The position numbers and the translations under genes were made by a program. From Meghimatium bilineatum (Eukaryota > Mollusca > Gastropoda > Stylommatophora > Philomycidae): DNA of 64,000 bases. The notes under the pieces are model-generated. The model did not search any database, had not been told where the DNA came from, and worked only from the letters and a program-made list of their open reading frames with translations. The stretch spans positions 11,555,915 to 11,619,914 of the forward strand of contig CM067315.1 of NCBI GenBank assembly GCA_034231615.1, given 5' to 3'. Positions 1 through 11,339 of the stretch are shown in pieces. Positions within the stretch are counted from its first letter, which is position 1. Each line of letters opens with the position of its first letter.

Positions 1-132
1 GATGATGATGAACCTAGTGAGATTGTGTCTTCTTGTTCACAATCTAGAATGGCTTCACAGCAAGTCCAATTTTCTAGGATAAATGTTGCTGTATTTGAAA
101 GCCCCTCTGCCCATGTTGAGGCCCAACCCTCA

Positions 133-333
133 TGTTGAGGGGACAAAGAATAGTGACATAGTTACCTGTCATGCATATCATGTGAGGTGACTAAAGTGGT
201 TTTTGGAGTGGAGTTGACTGTCCCATCCCACTGAGGACCAAAGTGACCCAGAAGTCATGTTGAAGTTGAATTTGTCAGTATGGACTACATATTCTAACTT
301 ATAAGAGTTTAAGAACGAAAGCAGAAGCAGAAA
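133..333 (+). repeat. SINE-A copy, degenerate
   Basis: This is a diverged SINE-A copy. The head (GGGGACAAAGAATAG-like), the middle (TGACTAAAG...TGTCCCATCCC) and the tail (GAGTTTAAGAACGAAAGCAG) appear in family order. The stretch between the GAAGT core and the tail is shortened. Confidence 0.75.
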
Positions 334-1365
334 GAATTTAGCCTGTTGTAAAGTAGTCAATGCAAGTACCCCCCCCCACCCCAATGCAACTCTGTCAACT
401 TTCTCATAGTTATAAAGCCGATCAATTGTAATGACAATTGAATGAATATATTAGTCCAGGGGTCAGAAACCTTTTGCTAACTGTGTGCCAACTTGAGGTT
501 TCAAATTATCAGAATGCCAACATTACATATCATTTTATACAAGTCGAGGTCAATATTCTTATTTTACCATATATTTTATTTTGATATTTTAATTAATTAA
601 TATATAGTGATATTCAATAATATGTAATGTTGTAAACAACATTAAAAGAAATAGTTTCTTGAAAGATTTATAAAAAAACTTTTTTATTATTAATGGGAGC
701 CTTGCCCTTGCATGGTTTTGGTCAGTTGCTCAATATCGACAACATACTTTGTCACTTTGAGTTTGACACAATTTTCTGAATGTTCAGGCGTTAGGCGACT
801 ACACTGTGGATTTAGCGCTGCTTTCATGTGAGAGAAAATTTGCTCACAGGAATAGGTTGATCCAAAAGCTGAAAGAAAGCAAAAGCAATTTTCTTCAAAC
901 AGATATAATAATTTGGAAGGGATGTCCAACAGCTGAGAATAGCTGCAGACTTTTCTAGATTTTCATTTTCCAGAGACTTCCGTAGTTCAACCAATTTTGA
1001 TGTCCATAATTCTGTTGCTTTAAAACCCCGCTAATCGATTTATAATCAACTTTATACAGGAAACGTGAAGAGTCTGCGTGCCATTTGAAATTGCTTGGCG
1101 TGTCAAGTGTGGCACGCATGCCATAGGTTGCAGACTCCTGTATTAGTCCATCCACATTGTATTGGCAATTTGATTAGATGTATAAGTGGTGCCTAAAAAA
1201 TTCAGCACTACCCGGTAGTTATAAAATTGTGTCTTTTACAGGTTATCCTTCAATTATTATATTAGGATACATAGACATCTGTTGCTATGTCAATAGTGAT
1301 ACCTACAGCAGTTTAATGGTCTAGCATGCTTGACTGTGGTTAGCTTTCAGGTTGGTGTCAAGTGT
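334..1365. other. Intergenic, no gene seen
   Basis: AT-rich DNA. The minus strand at 690-929 reads as a short peptide with some transposase-like flavour (a CEQIFSHMK stretch, as in C-terminal hAT/ZBED-type proteins). It is too short and broken to call firmly. Nothing else is recognised. Confidence 0.4.
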
Positions 1366-1369
1366 AAGT

Positions 1370-1470
1370 TGTGGGAGTGAGTTCTCTTGTATGGATGGCC
1401 TACTAGTGATTTAGCTACAGACGTCCAACGTGAAAGTGGTAAAAATACTGAACGCATTAGTTACCATGTC
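1370..1470 (-). mobile_element. LINE fragment shared with 60,700-60,815
   Basis: The segment carrying TCTCTTGTATGG, TACAGACGT and GCATTAGTTACCA reappears diverged at 60,717-60,810. There it adjoins a minus-strand RT C-terminal remnant. It is therefore probably a piece of the same non-LTR element. Confidence 0.45.
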
Positions 1471-1483
1471 AAAGTTGGATGTC

Positions 1484-1765
1484 GCCCATGTGCTACCTGG
1501 GCCTGTGAGGCAACAGCAAAAAATAGCAACACTGTTTACCTTCCAGGCATGTTGTAAGAGGCGACTATGGAGGTTGTGTGATGGAGTTGGTTGTCCCATC
1601 CCATATACTGTCAAAGTGTTCAAAACCATGTTGAAGTCTGATGTGTCAAGCCATTAGGTACAGATATCGCAGCAATGCCTGTAAACCATGACACAACACA
1701 TTCCATTCTCTGTACTACATAATTGTAATTTGCAGGAGTTTGAGAACGAACACAGAAGAAGAAGA
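1484..1765 (+). repeat. SINE-A copy, full length
   Basis: Nearly complete. It has the head (GTGCTACCTGGGCCTGTGAG), AATAGCAACACTGTTTACC, GAGGCGACTATGGAGG, TGTCCCATCCCATA, the CGCAGCAATG core and the tail GAGTTTGAGAACGAACACAG followed by (AAG)n. A SINE-B head follows immediately. Confidence 0.9.
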
Positions 1766-1769
1766 ATGT

Positions 1770-1885
1770 TGGATGTGTCTGGATATTATACAAATAAAAT
1801 GGTGACAACACACTTCCGTTCCCAAGACTTCATCTTGCTGGAAATCAAGTAGAATCTTTGTCCGGCTACAAGTGATACCGAAGTT
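1770..1885 (+). repeat. SINE-B copy, 3' end lost
   Basis: It begins at GGATGTGTCTGGA, runs through CAAATAAAATGGTGACAAC and GCTGGAAATCAAGTAGAA, and stops after GGCTACAAGTGATACC. The terminal GAGTTTGAGAATGAACG tail is missing. It abuts the SINE-A copy on its left. Confidence 0.75.
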
Positions 1886-2110
1886 CAAAAATGAACCAAA
1901 AATATTATTTTACATAACTAATAACAAATAAATTACCATCTCTGGTCTTTCCGCCATCAACTGTTTCAATTTATTAACTGCATTTTTGGTCTGAAATTCA
2001 AAATAGTGGTTGAATTAAGAAACATTTAAATAAATAAAGTGTTTTTTAATTAATAATTATCTAGTTAAGTATAACTGTTGATATTTATCAACAGATTTCA
2101 CTCTTGTTTA

Positions 2111-2426
2111 CTTCACAATAGCTAGAGATGACATCAAACGATGAGTTGTGGAAAGTCAATGTCCGGTGTAGGTTGAGATTCCTCTTTTACTTCACAATAG
2201 CTAGAGATGACATCAAACGATGAGTTGTGGAAAGTCAATGTCCGGTGTAGGTTGAGATTCCTCTTTTACTTCACAATAGCTAGAGATGACATCAAACGAT
2301 GAGTTGTGGAAAGTCAATGTCCGGTGTAGGTTGAGATTCCTCTTTTATTTCACAATAGCTAGAGATGACATCAAACGATGAGTTGTGGAAAGTCAATGTC
2401 CGGTGTAGGTTGAGATTCCTCTTTTA
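2111..2426. repeat. Tandem repeat, 4 x 79 bp
   Basis: Units beginning CTTCACAATAGCTAGAGATG start at 2111, 2190, 2269 and 2348. They are almost identical (C/T changes only), so amplification is recent. The array lies in intergenic DNA and has no long open frame. Confidence 0.97.
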
Positions 2427-2972
2427 TTCTTCCTCATTCTCCTGTTGGAGTCAGCAGTTGATATAGATTTCTTCAATGAACTGTACTGTGATCACCAGCC
2501 TGAGACAGGGCATACAGCTTGTCCATCAGAGCTGGTCTCATGCGGCCATAGTTTTATTCTTGTGATGTAGTACAGTGGGCCATTCAGTAAAATATGTTGT
2601 TTTCTGAAAACTGTCCACAAGGGTAAATGTTAGTGTTGTCAACTGTAAACCTTCTATACATGTGTTATTTGAGGCTGTAATGGCATGTTTTCAATTTTAA
2701 AAAATAATTGTTCCTTTCTTCTAACCTTACGGATGGCATCATTTTTTGGCTGCATGGGTAAGTTGAATTTCATTGCATGTCCACGGAACTTTTGATGATG
2801 GGCTTAATTTCTGATTTTCATTATTTAAGGTTTACTTCATTTAAGGCTGTTCCCCCACGCCTCCTAATTTTTAACCACTCCTTTGCTGATGTTATCATCA
2901 TCATTACTAGATATGTGAAAAGAGATGATATATATATTTTATCTTTTTAAAAATCACCTGTGTGGCGCACTG

Positions 2973-3250
2973 CTTCTTCTTCTTCGTCTGCATTCGTTCT
3001 CAAACTCCTGCAGATTAGCAGGATGTAGTCCGGAGAACGGAATGTGTTGTGTCATGTTTACAGCATTGCTGCGATATCTGCACCTTTCTGCCTGACACAT
3101 CCGACTTCAGCATGGCTTTGGGTCACTGACCCTATATGGGATAGCCAACTCCATCCCATAACCTCTTTAGTTGCCTTTTATGACATGCGTGTAAGGTAAA
3201 CAGTGTTGCTATTCTTTGCTCCCCTTTCAGGCCCTGGCAACACACAGGTG
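2973..3250 (-). repeat. SINE-A copy, full length
   Basis: Reverse-oriented copy. The plus strand starts with the complement of the (GAA)n tail (CTTCTTCTTCTTCG) and GTTCTCAAACTCCTGCAG. It ends with the complement of the head (TTTGCTCCCCTTTCAGGCCC). Confidence 0.9.
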
Positions 3251-3669
3251 TTTTGGGCACTTAAAGTGACATGATGATATCGAAAGGCTGATTCTGGAGG
3301 AAAGAGTGCCATGTGAGAGAAAAAGATAAAGAAGAGAATGGACCAGCGACACCAAAGAATGTATGAACACATCTCTGGCCAATGTAGGCCTGATTGCCTG
3401 GGACAGAGAGGCGTTTAGAGTATCTACAATGAAGACAACGTTCTGGAAAGAAAATGTCACTTCATATATACCTCGCACTCCCTAGCAGAAATCACATGAA
3501 CTTTGTGATGATTATTTGAGAGATCGCAGAAGAAATAATATAATTTCATTGTGACTTTATTTTATAGGCCTAATCAATTAACAAGAAACAGAAATTTAAG
3601 GGATTAGGCATATGTTAAATTCTAACAACCGAGCCAGCATTATACATTATAATTTATATTTTACATAGA

Positions 3670-3960
3670 CCTAATTCCTGGAGTACCATTAAGAGATAGA
3701 ATTAGAAATGATAACTTCAACAGATAACCAAAACAATTCCAGTGTTGGAAAACATCAAAATACAACAGATCAATGGGTTTTCACACACTTCCAGACTACC
3801 AACAGACAGCATGCCACATATAGCCATGAGACATAATGGCTATAAAGCCAGAGACAGACCATGTAAAAGATGGATCACAGAAATCACAGAAGCCAAAGGT
3901 ACACGCTTACATTGACAAACACTGAAACAGCACACAAAAAATAAAGGCGCAAGTTACTTT
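3670..3960 (+). mobile_element. LINE RT C-terminal remnant
   Basis: Reading across frame breaks gives VPLRDRIRNDN, then MPHIAMRHNGYKARDRPCKRW. This is the R-P-x-x-R-W pattern typical of the C-terminal end of non-LTR retrotransposon RT ORFs. The same GHKA.DRP.KRW segment occurs at 59,085. No intact ORF remains. Confidence 0.7.
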
Positions 3961-4880
3961 TAATTCTTCATTGTGACATTTGCTCTAGTTTCGAGGTATT
4001 ACCTGAACTTTATTGTGTGATTTGGCAAGCTTAAGTACTTAGAGTATGGTTAGGATTAGAAATAATATTTCTAATATGTGTGTGCACCTTGCTCCGTGTG
4101 TAGTGGGTAGAAGTAATGATTAATCAGTACAAATTATAGGAATTTTTTTTTAAAATATAAATTGGAAAAGAAACAGATTATGCATAAGTTCGACTGTGTC
4201 TATATTTGAACTCAGTGATTGTCGGGATGTGATGTCACGGCAGCATTTAATTTCATTGGTGGTACATGGAAATCACTGACGTCGGTTAGTTGAAAATGTA
4301 AACAGTGAAGAATCAAAAGCAACTTTTACCGAAAGAAAGCCATCTCCAGATAACTCTTCTACCCCTGATGCAAACGCATGTGGTTGCGTCTGTGGGTCTC
4401 ACCAATGGCCCACTAGACATACCATCCATGCAACAGAAAACCTTAGTGGATGATATGCCGTTATATTGAGGTTATCTTCTTATAGAAGCTTCATGGCATG
4501 TCATCTATACAGTTATGATTTTGTTTAAATGTTTTTTCATGTTTGCCTGAATATATGTATGCACCCTCTGTGGTTGGGAGGGAGCCAGAGATGTACTGCG
4601 CAGCACTGAGCAGGAGGAAACTGACATCACTGTTTTTCCTATGGCTGAGGCCCATCATAGAGGCACAGTGACTCAGGACGTGACAATCCTTTTGACTTGA
4701 ACATTTGGTTGCATGCCTGGAGCAATAGAGAAGTTTGGCATAACCAGTAGTCAATTGGTGGCGGGGAATGAGCACAGTGAACCCTATCTTGGCTACAGTG
4801 GCTAGGAGCAGTGCAAAGGTTGAAACCTAACTTCCTGGAGGTGTGATAGTTATTATCTGGCTCTGTCCTGGGGTGGGACG
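3961..4880. other. Intergenic, no gene seen
   Basis: No domain is recognised on either strand. The two minus-strand open frames at 4,491-4,959 overlap in different frames and resemble no family I know. They probably belong to an unidentified repeat whose end is the 'ggttgctgatccagcggtc' module at 4,885-4,965. Confidence 0.4.
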
Positions 4881-4884
4881 AAAA

Positions 4885-4965
4885 TCCACAGACTTTCCAG
4901 CAATATAATGCCATTAGGTCAAAGGGCATGAGCCCATGGACCGCTGGATCAGCAACCAACCAACC
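4885..4965 (-). repeat. Repeat module F
   Basis: On the minus strand this reads GGTTGCTGATCCAGCGGTCC, then GGGCTCATGCCCTTTGACC, then the complement of CCAGCAATATAATG. Related copies lie on the plus strand at 9,722-9,765, 22,866-22,930 and 29,325-29,372. The class is unknown. Confidence 0.7.
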
Positions 4966-5078
4966 AACCCCTGATGCAACAAGGCAAACAAGTTACAAGG
5001 GCCATAGCATGGTGTATAGATAGATAGACATAATTAGTTACCAGTATTTTACTATGTCCTATTGTATTGATCTTCCGA

Positions 5079-5232
5079 CGAAGACGGATATGTCGGGTCA
5101 TGGGTGAAAAATAAAACGATTAATAAAAATATTTCCATTCTCTGGACTACATCCTGCTGGAAATCTAGTAGGACACAGTGGTCCTGCTACAAGAGAATTC
5201 AGCAGGAGTTTGAGAATGAATGCTGAAGAAGA
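5079..5232 (+). repeat. SINE-B copy, full length
   Basis: Complete short-family copy. It has GAAGACGGATATGTCGGG, AAAATAAAACG, TTTCCATTCTCTGGACTACA, GCTGGAAATCTAGTAGGA, AATTCAGCAGGAGTTTGAG and the tail GAATGCTGAAGAAGAAG. Confidence 0.9.
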
Positions 5233-6029
5233 AGAATTGACCTCATTGGGAAAAAATGGTTTTAAATTACTTTAAAACTATATCTAGTATGACCTAAAAG
5301 TTAAGCATATAATATAAAATATAAATGTTATATTATAAAATAAAAAATAATAAAAGTAGAAATTACGACTGAGATTTTAATTATTAACACATAATTATGC
5401 CATTAATTCATGTGTATTATTATCATTATAATAAACATGAATAAAGGTTTTTTGAAGTTTTTCTATAATTACCAAAGTCAAAGGAGCTTTTTGTGGTGTT
5501 AATCGTTTAGAGGTGACAGCTCTAACAGTTGCTCGTCCTATTGCCCTACTAGCCATTTTTGTTGTTGTGGTTATTTACAACCTTTCATCAATGAAGAGTT
5601 GGTTATCCTTTCACACATTCTGTACAACATAATTATGGTCCAGTCGAGAATTGCTAAAACATTCATTTTCTAATTATAGTAGTAGTTAGTATATATCCTG
5701 TTCGTCTCTAATATGTCAAATGCATTTTCCTATTTATCAGAACTTGTGTACTGTGAATTTCTTTCAAAATTGTGTTTTGGTATTATGCTTGGAGTGTATG
5801 TATCAAGCCGAGAACGCAGCTATCACAGCAACACTATAAACCATGACACAACACATTATTGTGGTACAATAAACAAATAATTAGAAGACATAATTGATGC
5901 CTTTGAGATGTGGATATATAGAAGCATAACGAACTATTTGTGGAAATATCGATCAAGCAAATAAAATATTTTTGACATATTAAAAAAATCACTCCTTGTT
6001 GAAGACTTTACTTTGAGGGGGGGGGGGGG

Positions 6030-7060
6030 GCTACCGACCCCTACCAGGCGCGCCCACAAGTGGCGGATAGTGGAACGGCACTCCAGATATGGGGTGTTAG
6101 CTGCAAAAAAGCAGTCGCGGACCAGTGCAGTGTTGCTGCCTACCAAGACAGGGCGGAATATCAGGCGGCGCTGATATCTCCACTGAAATACCCCATATGT
6201 CCAGTGACGGGAGTGTGAGCCGCTATAAGCTCATGTCTCTGGCATGGGGTCACTGACACCATGCCAGGAGCGTGCCAATGGGAAGGGTGGCTTGGGCAGT
6301 GATAAGAAGGTTGGGCGGGGGTATGGAAAATCATGAATAGTGGAATGATAGAGAATAAGACAGGATATGAATCCAGGGCAACAGTTATCTCATGAGAGGG
6401 GAACTCTGACATCATACTCCAGGCAGATGGTGCTAGTTACCACTTGTAGGCAAGGTGAATAAAAATCCTCAGCTAAAAAACACAAAAGTGAAAAGAGCCA
6501 CACCAGAGTTCTTGAAACAGGAAAGGTAACCCTGACAAACATACCAAACTGCTGCCTTGCAGGAACCACAGGGATGTGGAAAAGATATGGGGAAAAGCCC
6601 AGACAGAAAATGCATCCTGACCTGCCGAAGACGGAGAGTGTCAGCCTACGGCCCAGGTATCAGGGAAAATTAGGACACCAAGCACCATCAGGAATATGGT
6701 CTTGTGAGAATATCGATGAGCCGTGCCCCCCAGTTTAGCCTCGAAAGAGCCCACCAAAGAAACCGGTGCCTCTACTAACTTTACGGTCGGGGGAAGGCAG
6801 GATATGACTACTGACCAATCAAATGGTCTCAAGGTGGCTCACTGGAATGCAGAAGAAGTGAGGAACAAGAAATAAGAACTTCCTAGAAAAGACAACATAG
6901 GCATAATAGGCATATGCATACAAGAAACTCATCTAACAGACACACAAAGAATCTTCATTACTATTTAGACACTGTGGATACAAAGACAGTGGCGTATCTT
7001 GTAACGATGGATTACAGAAATAAAAGAGTCAAGGATAACGAACTTATATGAAACACACAC
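6030..7060 (+). mobile_element. LINE 5' region with start of endonuclease domain
   Basis: A GC-richer block at 6,030-6,840 precedes a frame reading LAHWNAEEVRNKK, then, after a break, CIQETHLTDTQR. HWNAEG...RNKK and CIQETHL are hallmarks of the AP-endonuclease N-terminus of LINE ORF2; the E of QETHL is the conserved metal-binding glutamate. Stops and frameshifts interrupt it, and the catalytic C-terminal half is missing. The block before it is probably the 5'UTR/ORF1 part of the same element, which is inference. Confidence 0.7.
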
Positions 7061-7324
7061 ACACACAAATCTACTCCTGATGCTGCAATGCATAAAGGGG
7101 TATAAGGCGATAAGAAAAAGAAAGATGAAAGGTAAAAAGTATTGCTAGGTTTTTTTTCTCTCCTATCGGGCCAGAAAACGTGTTATGAAAGAAAATTATA
7201 TTCCATCCAGCACTTGGCAATAAAGGCCTATATCATGAACCCTACATAAAGGTAGGCCTTAGGCCTTCTGATATACATATGCATGTTAAACTCTAAGGTA
7301 CAAAACAAGAAATGGGAAACACTG

Positions 7325-7508
7325 TCCAATTTAAACAAGAACAACACTGCAAATATATACAATAATAGCCAGCACCTTATGCAAGAAACAGTACTGCAGA
7401 TATATACAGTATTAACCAACAATTTATTTTAAAAAAACAGCACTGCAGATATAGACATTTTTAACCAACAATTTATACAAGAAACAACATTTCAGATATA
7501 GATGTTAT
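7325..7508. repeat. Degenerate tandem repeat, period about 48 bp
   Basis: About 3.5 diverged units, each with ACTGCAGATATA followed by TTAACCAACAATTTAT-like sequence. The ACTGC anchors lie at about 7,346, 7,393 and 7,442. Confidence 0.7.
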
Positions 7509-7873
7509 TAGTGAGCGAGAGACGAAGAAGCATAAAGGTAAATGCTGCAACATATGGGCCGTATATATGTTCTCCTCACGGAAGTGGTGGCCAGTGAAGG
7601 ATATACCTATAAGGCACACAAGCTATAGCTTAGGGCCCCCACTAGGTATCCGAAATTCATATTTGGCCCTGACACATAATCTGGACAAATAGCTTAGGGT
7701 CTTATAAAATCTAAATCCGGTCCTGGTGGTGGCAATTTACATTTAAAAAAGGGTCATTCGTGTGCCAGATCCTCCTTTTGCAGAAAAATTTGGTATCATT
7801 TTCGTGAAAAGCTTTACGGGATGAATTTTATTAATTTTTTTTTTACTCACCTTCTGGTCAAATTTCTAGTACT

Positions 7874-9230
7874 TCTTCTTCAGCGTTCGATCTCATATAA
7901 CTACGACGAATATTTCGTGTGATTTCCGCCGGGGAGCGTGAAGTACATTGTGCTACAAGTTTCACAGTAAAGCTGTGTTATTTGCACCTCAGTTGGCCCC
8001 TTGTGGTCAGGACGTCCGAGGTCCAGCACATCAGTTTTCGTCATGCCTTTAATTCGGGTTGCTTCCCTAGTCCGTGACAGCCTGTCTATCTGTCGCCGGG
8101 CACGCTGGTGTGTAGTGCCTCTTCGCCAAGACGCTTGTTGGGCGCATCTATCTGGCACGAGGTGTTCCACCCTCTATGAACTCACCTCGTGCAATTGGAC
8201 GTACTGTGCCTATCGGGTACTGAACCATTTCTCATCCGCGAGACTGGTTCCGGATGAGGAAGAACTCGCCAGAAGAGTTGGACCCTGGCCCGTTCGCCCT
8301 CCTACCCGAGGCGTCGTTAATAGACATCGTGAACTCCTCACCCAAGTTCGAGTCTCACACTGCGCGTTTGAGAGCAAGGCGTTCTCGAGCTTAGCGACCT
8401 TGTCCCAATAGTGCCTGAGCCCATCAGGTACTGAACCCTTTCTCTCTGCAAGTGTATTTCCGGTATAGGAAAGCTTGACAGTAGAGTTGGGCCAGGGCTA
8501 AAATCGTTGTTCCTTTTGTGCCTGAGCCCATCAGGTATTGAACCCTTTCTCTCTGCAAGTGTATTTCCGGTGTAGGAAATCTTGCCAGTAGAGTTAGGCC
8601 AGGACTGCCATCGTTGCCCCTTTTTTGCCTGAGCCCCTCGGGTACGGAACCCTTTCTCTTCGCGAGCATATTTCCGATTTAGGAAGCTCGACATTAGAGT
8701 TGGGTCAGTTCTTCTTGCTTTTCCGAACGCCCACGATTGGGTCTTGGTCTCTGCTTATAAGGATCACATGTAACTAAAAGTTCGTCTCGAGCTAACAGAG
8801 CTTTTAGTTCCCCTTTCCTAGGAACTTTTCCCTTTCTATTTTCAGTTCGTGCTGCCCTCTGTTCTACCCTTTCATTGTGTCATTGTACTCAATATGAAAT
8901 CTCTTTGTCTCTCGCCATGCATCTACCTTTACGTGCCATTTTACATTGGCCGCCACTCCAATGTTCGGACTGAACTGACTAGCGTCACTGTATGTCGACA
9001 GTGTCGCTGTATGTGGTGATGTCGGAGATATTGTCTGCCTCTGATGCAGTCAAATCTCTTTCCATCTGCTACCTCCACATTCTCGGACACGATCCCCAAA
9101 TTATTTGGCCAGAATCAGCTTGAGCTGCTGTATTTCTGTTTCCAGGGTGCACCGCGAGGAGGTACAATTGGGATCTTGGTTATCTGTTAACCCTGGGTCC
9201 GCCTAGAGCAATGCGTTCCCTTTGCACCCC
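7874..9230 (-). mobile_element. 1.36 kb retroposon-like element E with 12-bp target duplication
   Basis: ATTTCTAGTACT occurs at 7,862-7,873 and again at 9,231-9,242, flanking a GC-richer, CpG-containing block unlike its surroundings. Read on the minus strand, the block ends in GAACGCTGAAGAAGAAG, the same tail as the SINEs. Its 5' end (GGGGTGCAAAGGGAAC...) recurs at 44,411-44,470. It contains a tandem array (8,412-8,722). Only short open frames exist and none encodes a domain I recognise, so it looks non-autonomous. An LTR element is unlikely because there are no long direct terminal repeats. Confidence 0.75.
8412..8722. repeat. Tandem repeat, about 3 x 107 bp inside element E
   Basis: Units starting TGCCTGAGCCC lie at 8,412, 8,519 and 8,626, each followed by AACCCTTTCTC and TTTCCG. 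A more diverged relative lies at about 8,207-8,290. Open frames on the minus strand across the array are repeat-driven. Confidence 0.9.
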
Positions 9231-9670
9231 ATTTCTAGTACTAAAAGTCATTGCTAGAATATGCTAGGAGGAAAGGATGAATACCCCAACATCCCTCCCC
9301 CTATTTACATGCCTGTGTAGCATTGAAATTGGCAAATAGATTCACATATTTGCAGTACACTATCACAAAATACCACGGTTGATGATGAAGTATATTCAAT
9401 ACTAGGATCTCCAAGGCAAACATAACTTTCGGCAGACTTTATGTACACATACCATTATGGCATAGAAATGTCATTAGCCTACAGACTAAGCTGAATGTGT
9501 GTATATCAGTGGTACTTCCAGTGATGTTGAATGATGGCGAAATATGGTGCCTATATAAACATCACGTAAGGAAGCGTTGGTGCTTCCACACGATTTGTCC
9601 AAGAACGGTGATGTACATAAAATGACATGATACGATTCCCTTGAAAGAGCTGGTATCCCTAACAATGATA

Positions 9671-9726
9671 CGTCTTCTTTTTCTGCTTTAGTTTTAAAAC
9701 TTCTACAGATTCGCAGAATTTAGTCC
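9671..9726 (-). repeat. SINE-A 3' tail fragment
   Basis: The plus strand reads CTTCTTTTTCTGC..., then CTACAGATTCGCAGAATTTAG, the complement of a decayed SINE-A tail. It joins repeat module F at about 9,722. Confidence 0.6.
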
Positions 9727-9795
9727 GATCCAGCGGTCGATGGGCTCATGCCCTTTGATCCAATGTATCTTGATCTATTTCATAGGCGTCAACGT

Positions 9796-10055
9796 CCATG
9801 TTTTGCCAGGGTCTGAGAGGGAAACAATAGCAACACTTTGCCGTCCATGCATGTCGTAAGAGGTCACTAAGGAGGTTATGGAGTAGAGTTGATTGTCTGA
9901 TCTCATATAGGGACAAAGTTACCAAAATCCATGCTGAAGTCGGATGTGTCAGGTAAAAAGGCGCATATATTGCAGCTATTAGGCAAACCACGACACAAAG
10001 TATTGCATTCTCTGGACTACATCCTGATAATCTGCAGAAATTTAACGCAGAAAAA
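9796..10055 (+). repeat. SINE-A copy
   Basis: The head (GTTTTGCCAGGGTCTGAGAG), AATAGCAACACTTTG, CATGTCGTAAGAGG, the CTGAAGTCGGATGTGTCAGG core, GGACTACATCCTGATAATC and a decayed AACGCAGAAAAAG tail are all present in order. Confidence 0.85.
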
Positions 10056-10369
10056 GACATGCTTTCAGTGAAGTCTTTAACAAATGATTGTAGCGCTTCT
10101 TTTGGCCACTGAGATCATATGATCTTCTGCAACTCACCATGGAGAAGTATCTTTGGCATACATACCAGATGATCTGTCCAACGAATCTGTGTCTGTATCA
10201 GAATAGTGTCAATGCTTAACCTGCTATAAGTAAGATCCAATGTGAGTTTGAGAACGAACAAAGCAAAAAATAAAAAATACACACATGACATAATTTTCAC
10301 GTCCAGCGACTATGACAATGTGTGAAATGTAGGCAATGAAATTGCCATAATCTGGCAACCCTGGTCCTT

Positions 10370-10476
10370 TTGGTGAGATTTGATACGTTAATTTGTGTAC
10401 TCATCCGAAGAACCGAACGTAACCGTAGATAAAGGATAATCGTTCTTTTCTACACACCTCGCTACCAAATAGCAGC
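10370..10476 (+). promoter_or_regulatory. Likely RPS28 promoter / TOP-type start region
   Basis: The 100 bp before the RPS28 ATG contain a pyrimidine run, GTTCTTTTCTACAC, at about 10,442-10,455. Ribosomal-protein genes usually start transcription at a C within such a tract (5'TOP). No TATA box is obvious. The exact start site is inference. Confidence 0.4.
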
Positions 10477-10509
10477 ATGGACAAGCTCCAGCCAGTAAAA
10501 CTTGCCAAA
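10477..10509 (+). CDS. RPS28: Ribosomal protein eS28, coding exon 1
   Basis: Encodes MDKLQPVKLAK, then a GT donor (gtaagat). eS28 is a small, essential 40S subunit protein on the head/platform near the mRNA exit region and acts in cytosolic translation. Joined to exons at 14,180-14,227 and 15,455-15,577 it gives a complete 67-residue protein, close to the usual 64-69. All joins are phase 0 with GT/AG sites and no stop or frameshift, so this is an intron-bearing functional gene, not a processed pseudogene. The ATG is the only one in frame, 30 bp after a TOP-like tract. Intron 1 is about 3.7 kb and SINE-rich. Confidence 0.95.
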
Positions 10510-11339
10510 GTAAGATATAAGCCTAGTATATAGTTCCTTCGTTATTTTATATGTTAACGCGTCTTTAAATAATTGTAACATTATTTAAACAGCGGCGTAC
10601 GTGTAATAATATATGCTACACGTTTTATTGTATTGTAGGGACCTACATCTCTCCACGGCACTTTGTATATTTATAAATAGGTCTATCGATAATAGGGCAT
10701 CCATCTCACAATCGCATCATTTGACTCTTAATTCATTGGCGGTCTAAAAAATTCCTCCATGGTCGAGATTGTACTAGCCAAAACAATCGGGATCTGAAAT
10801 AAGTAAACCTCTGCCCATCATAATTAGTATAGCCTATATTTAAATATTAGGCCTACTGTTATTAATCGTTAAGACGTAGGATTATCACTAAATTTTCAAA
10901 ATCATTTTGAAAATGGGCTACTTATTCCGCTACTAGTTTACAGTAGGCAAGTGGACATCTCGGATTAGCGTGTTTGGAAAATTGTTGCCTTTATTGGGAC
11001 AGGGTTTAAAATAGTGAGCATCGTTTGACATGTTTGAAACTAAATTTGAACCATTTTTCTTTTTTATATATGTAACTAACTTTTAAGTATCTGACATTAC
11101 CTTACCCACACCAGCAGAATTTTTTTAAACATGTTTAAATTATGCAAATTAGCCAATATTTTGAATATTAATTAGTTGTATGTGCATCTGAGAATCACAC
11201 CATTCTGATCAACAGATGAGACTTGTCTTTGTGAATAGTTTCTGTGGTATTTTATGTTTAATAATTTAATTTATTGAATATTTCGGTAGATCTTGCTTTC
11301 TGGCATCTATAAATAGCACACTGTTTACATTATTAAGTA

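Noticed and set aside
1430..1657. Recurring peptide such as VLPGPERGAKNSNT or LPGPVRQQQK in many frames
   Set aside because: It is only the translation of the SINE-A head and occurs wherever a copy lies, so it is not a protein family.
8001..8411. 136-codon plus-strand frame
   Set aside because: Lies within the GC-rich element E, where stops are rarer; no recognisable protein and opposite to the element's inferred sense.
7862..9242. LTR retrotransposon
   Set aside because: No long direct terminal repeats, primer-binding site or gag/pol motifs; the 12-bp flanks fit target-primed retroposition better.
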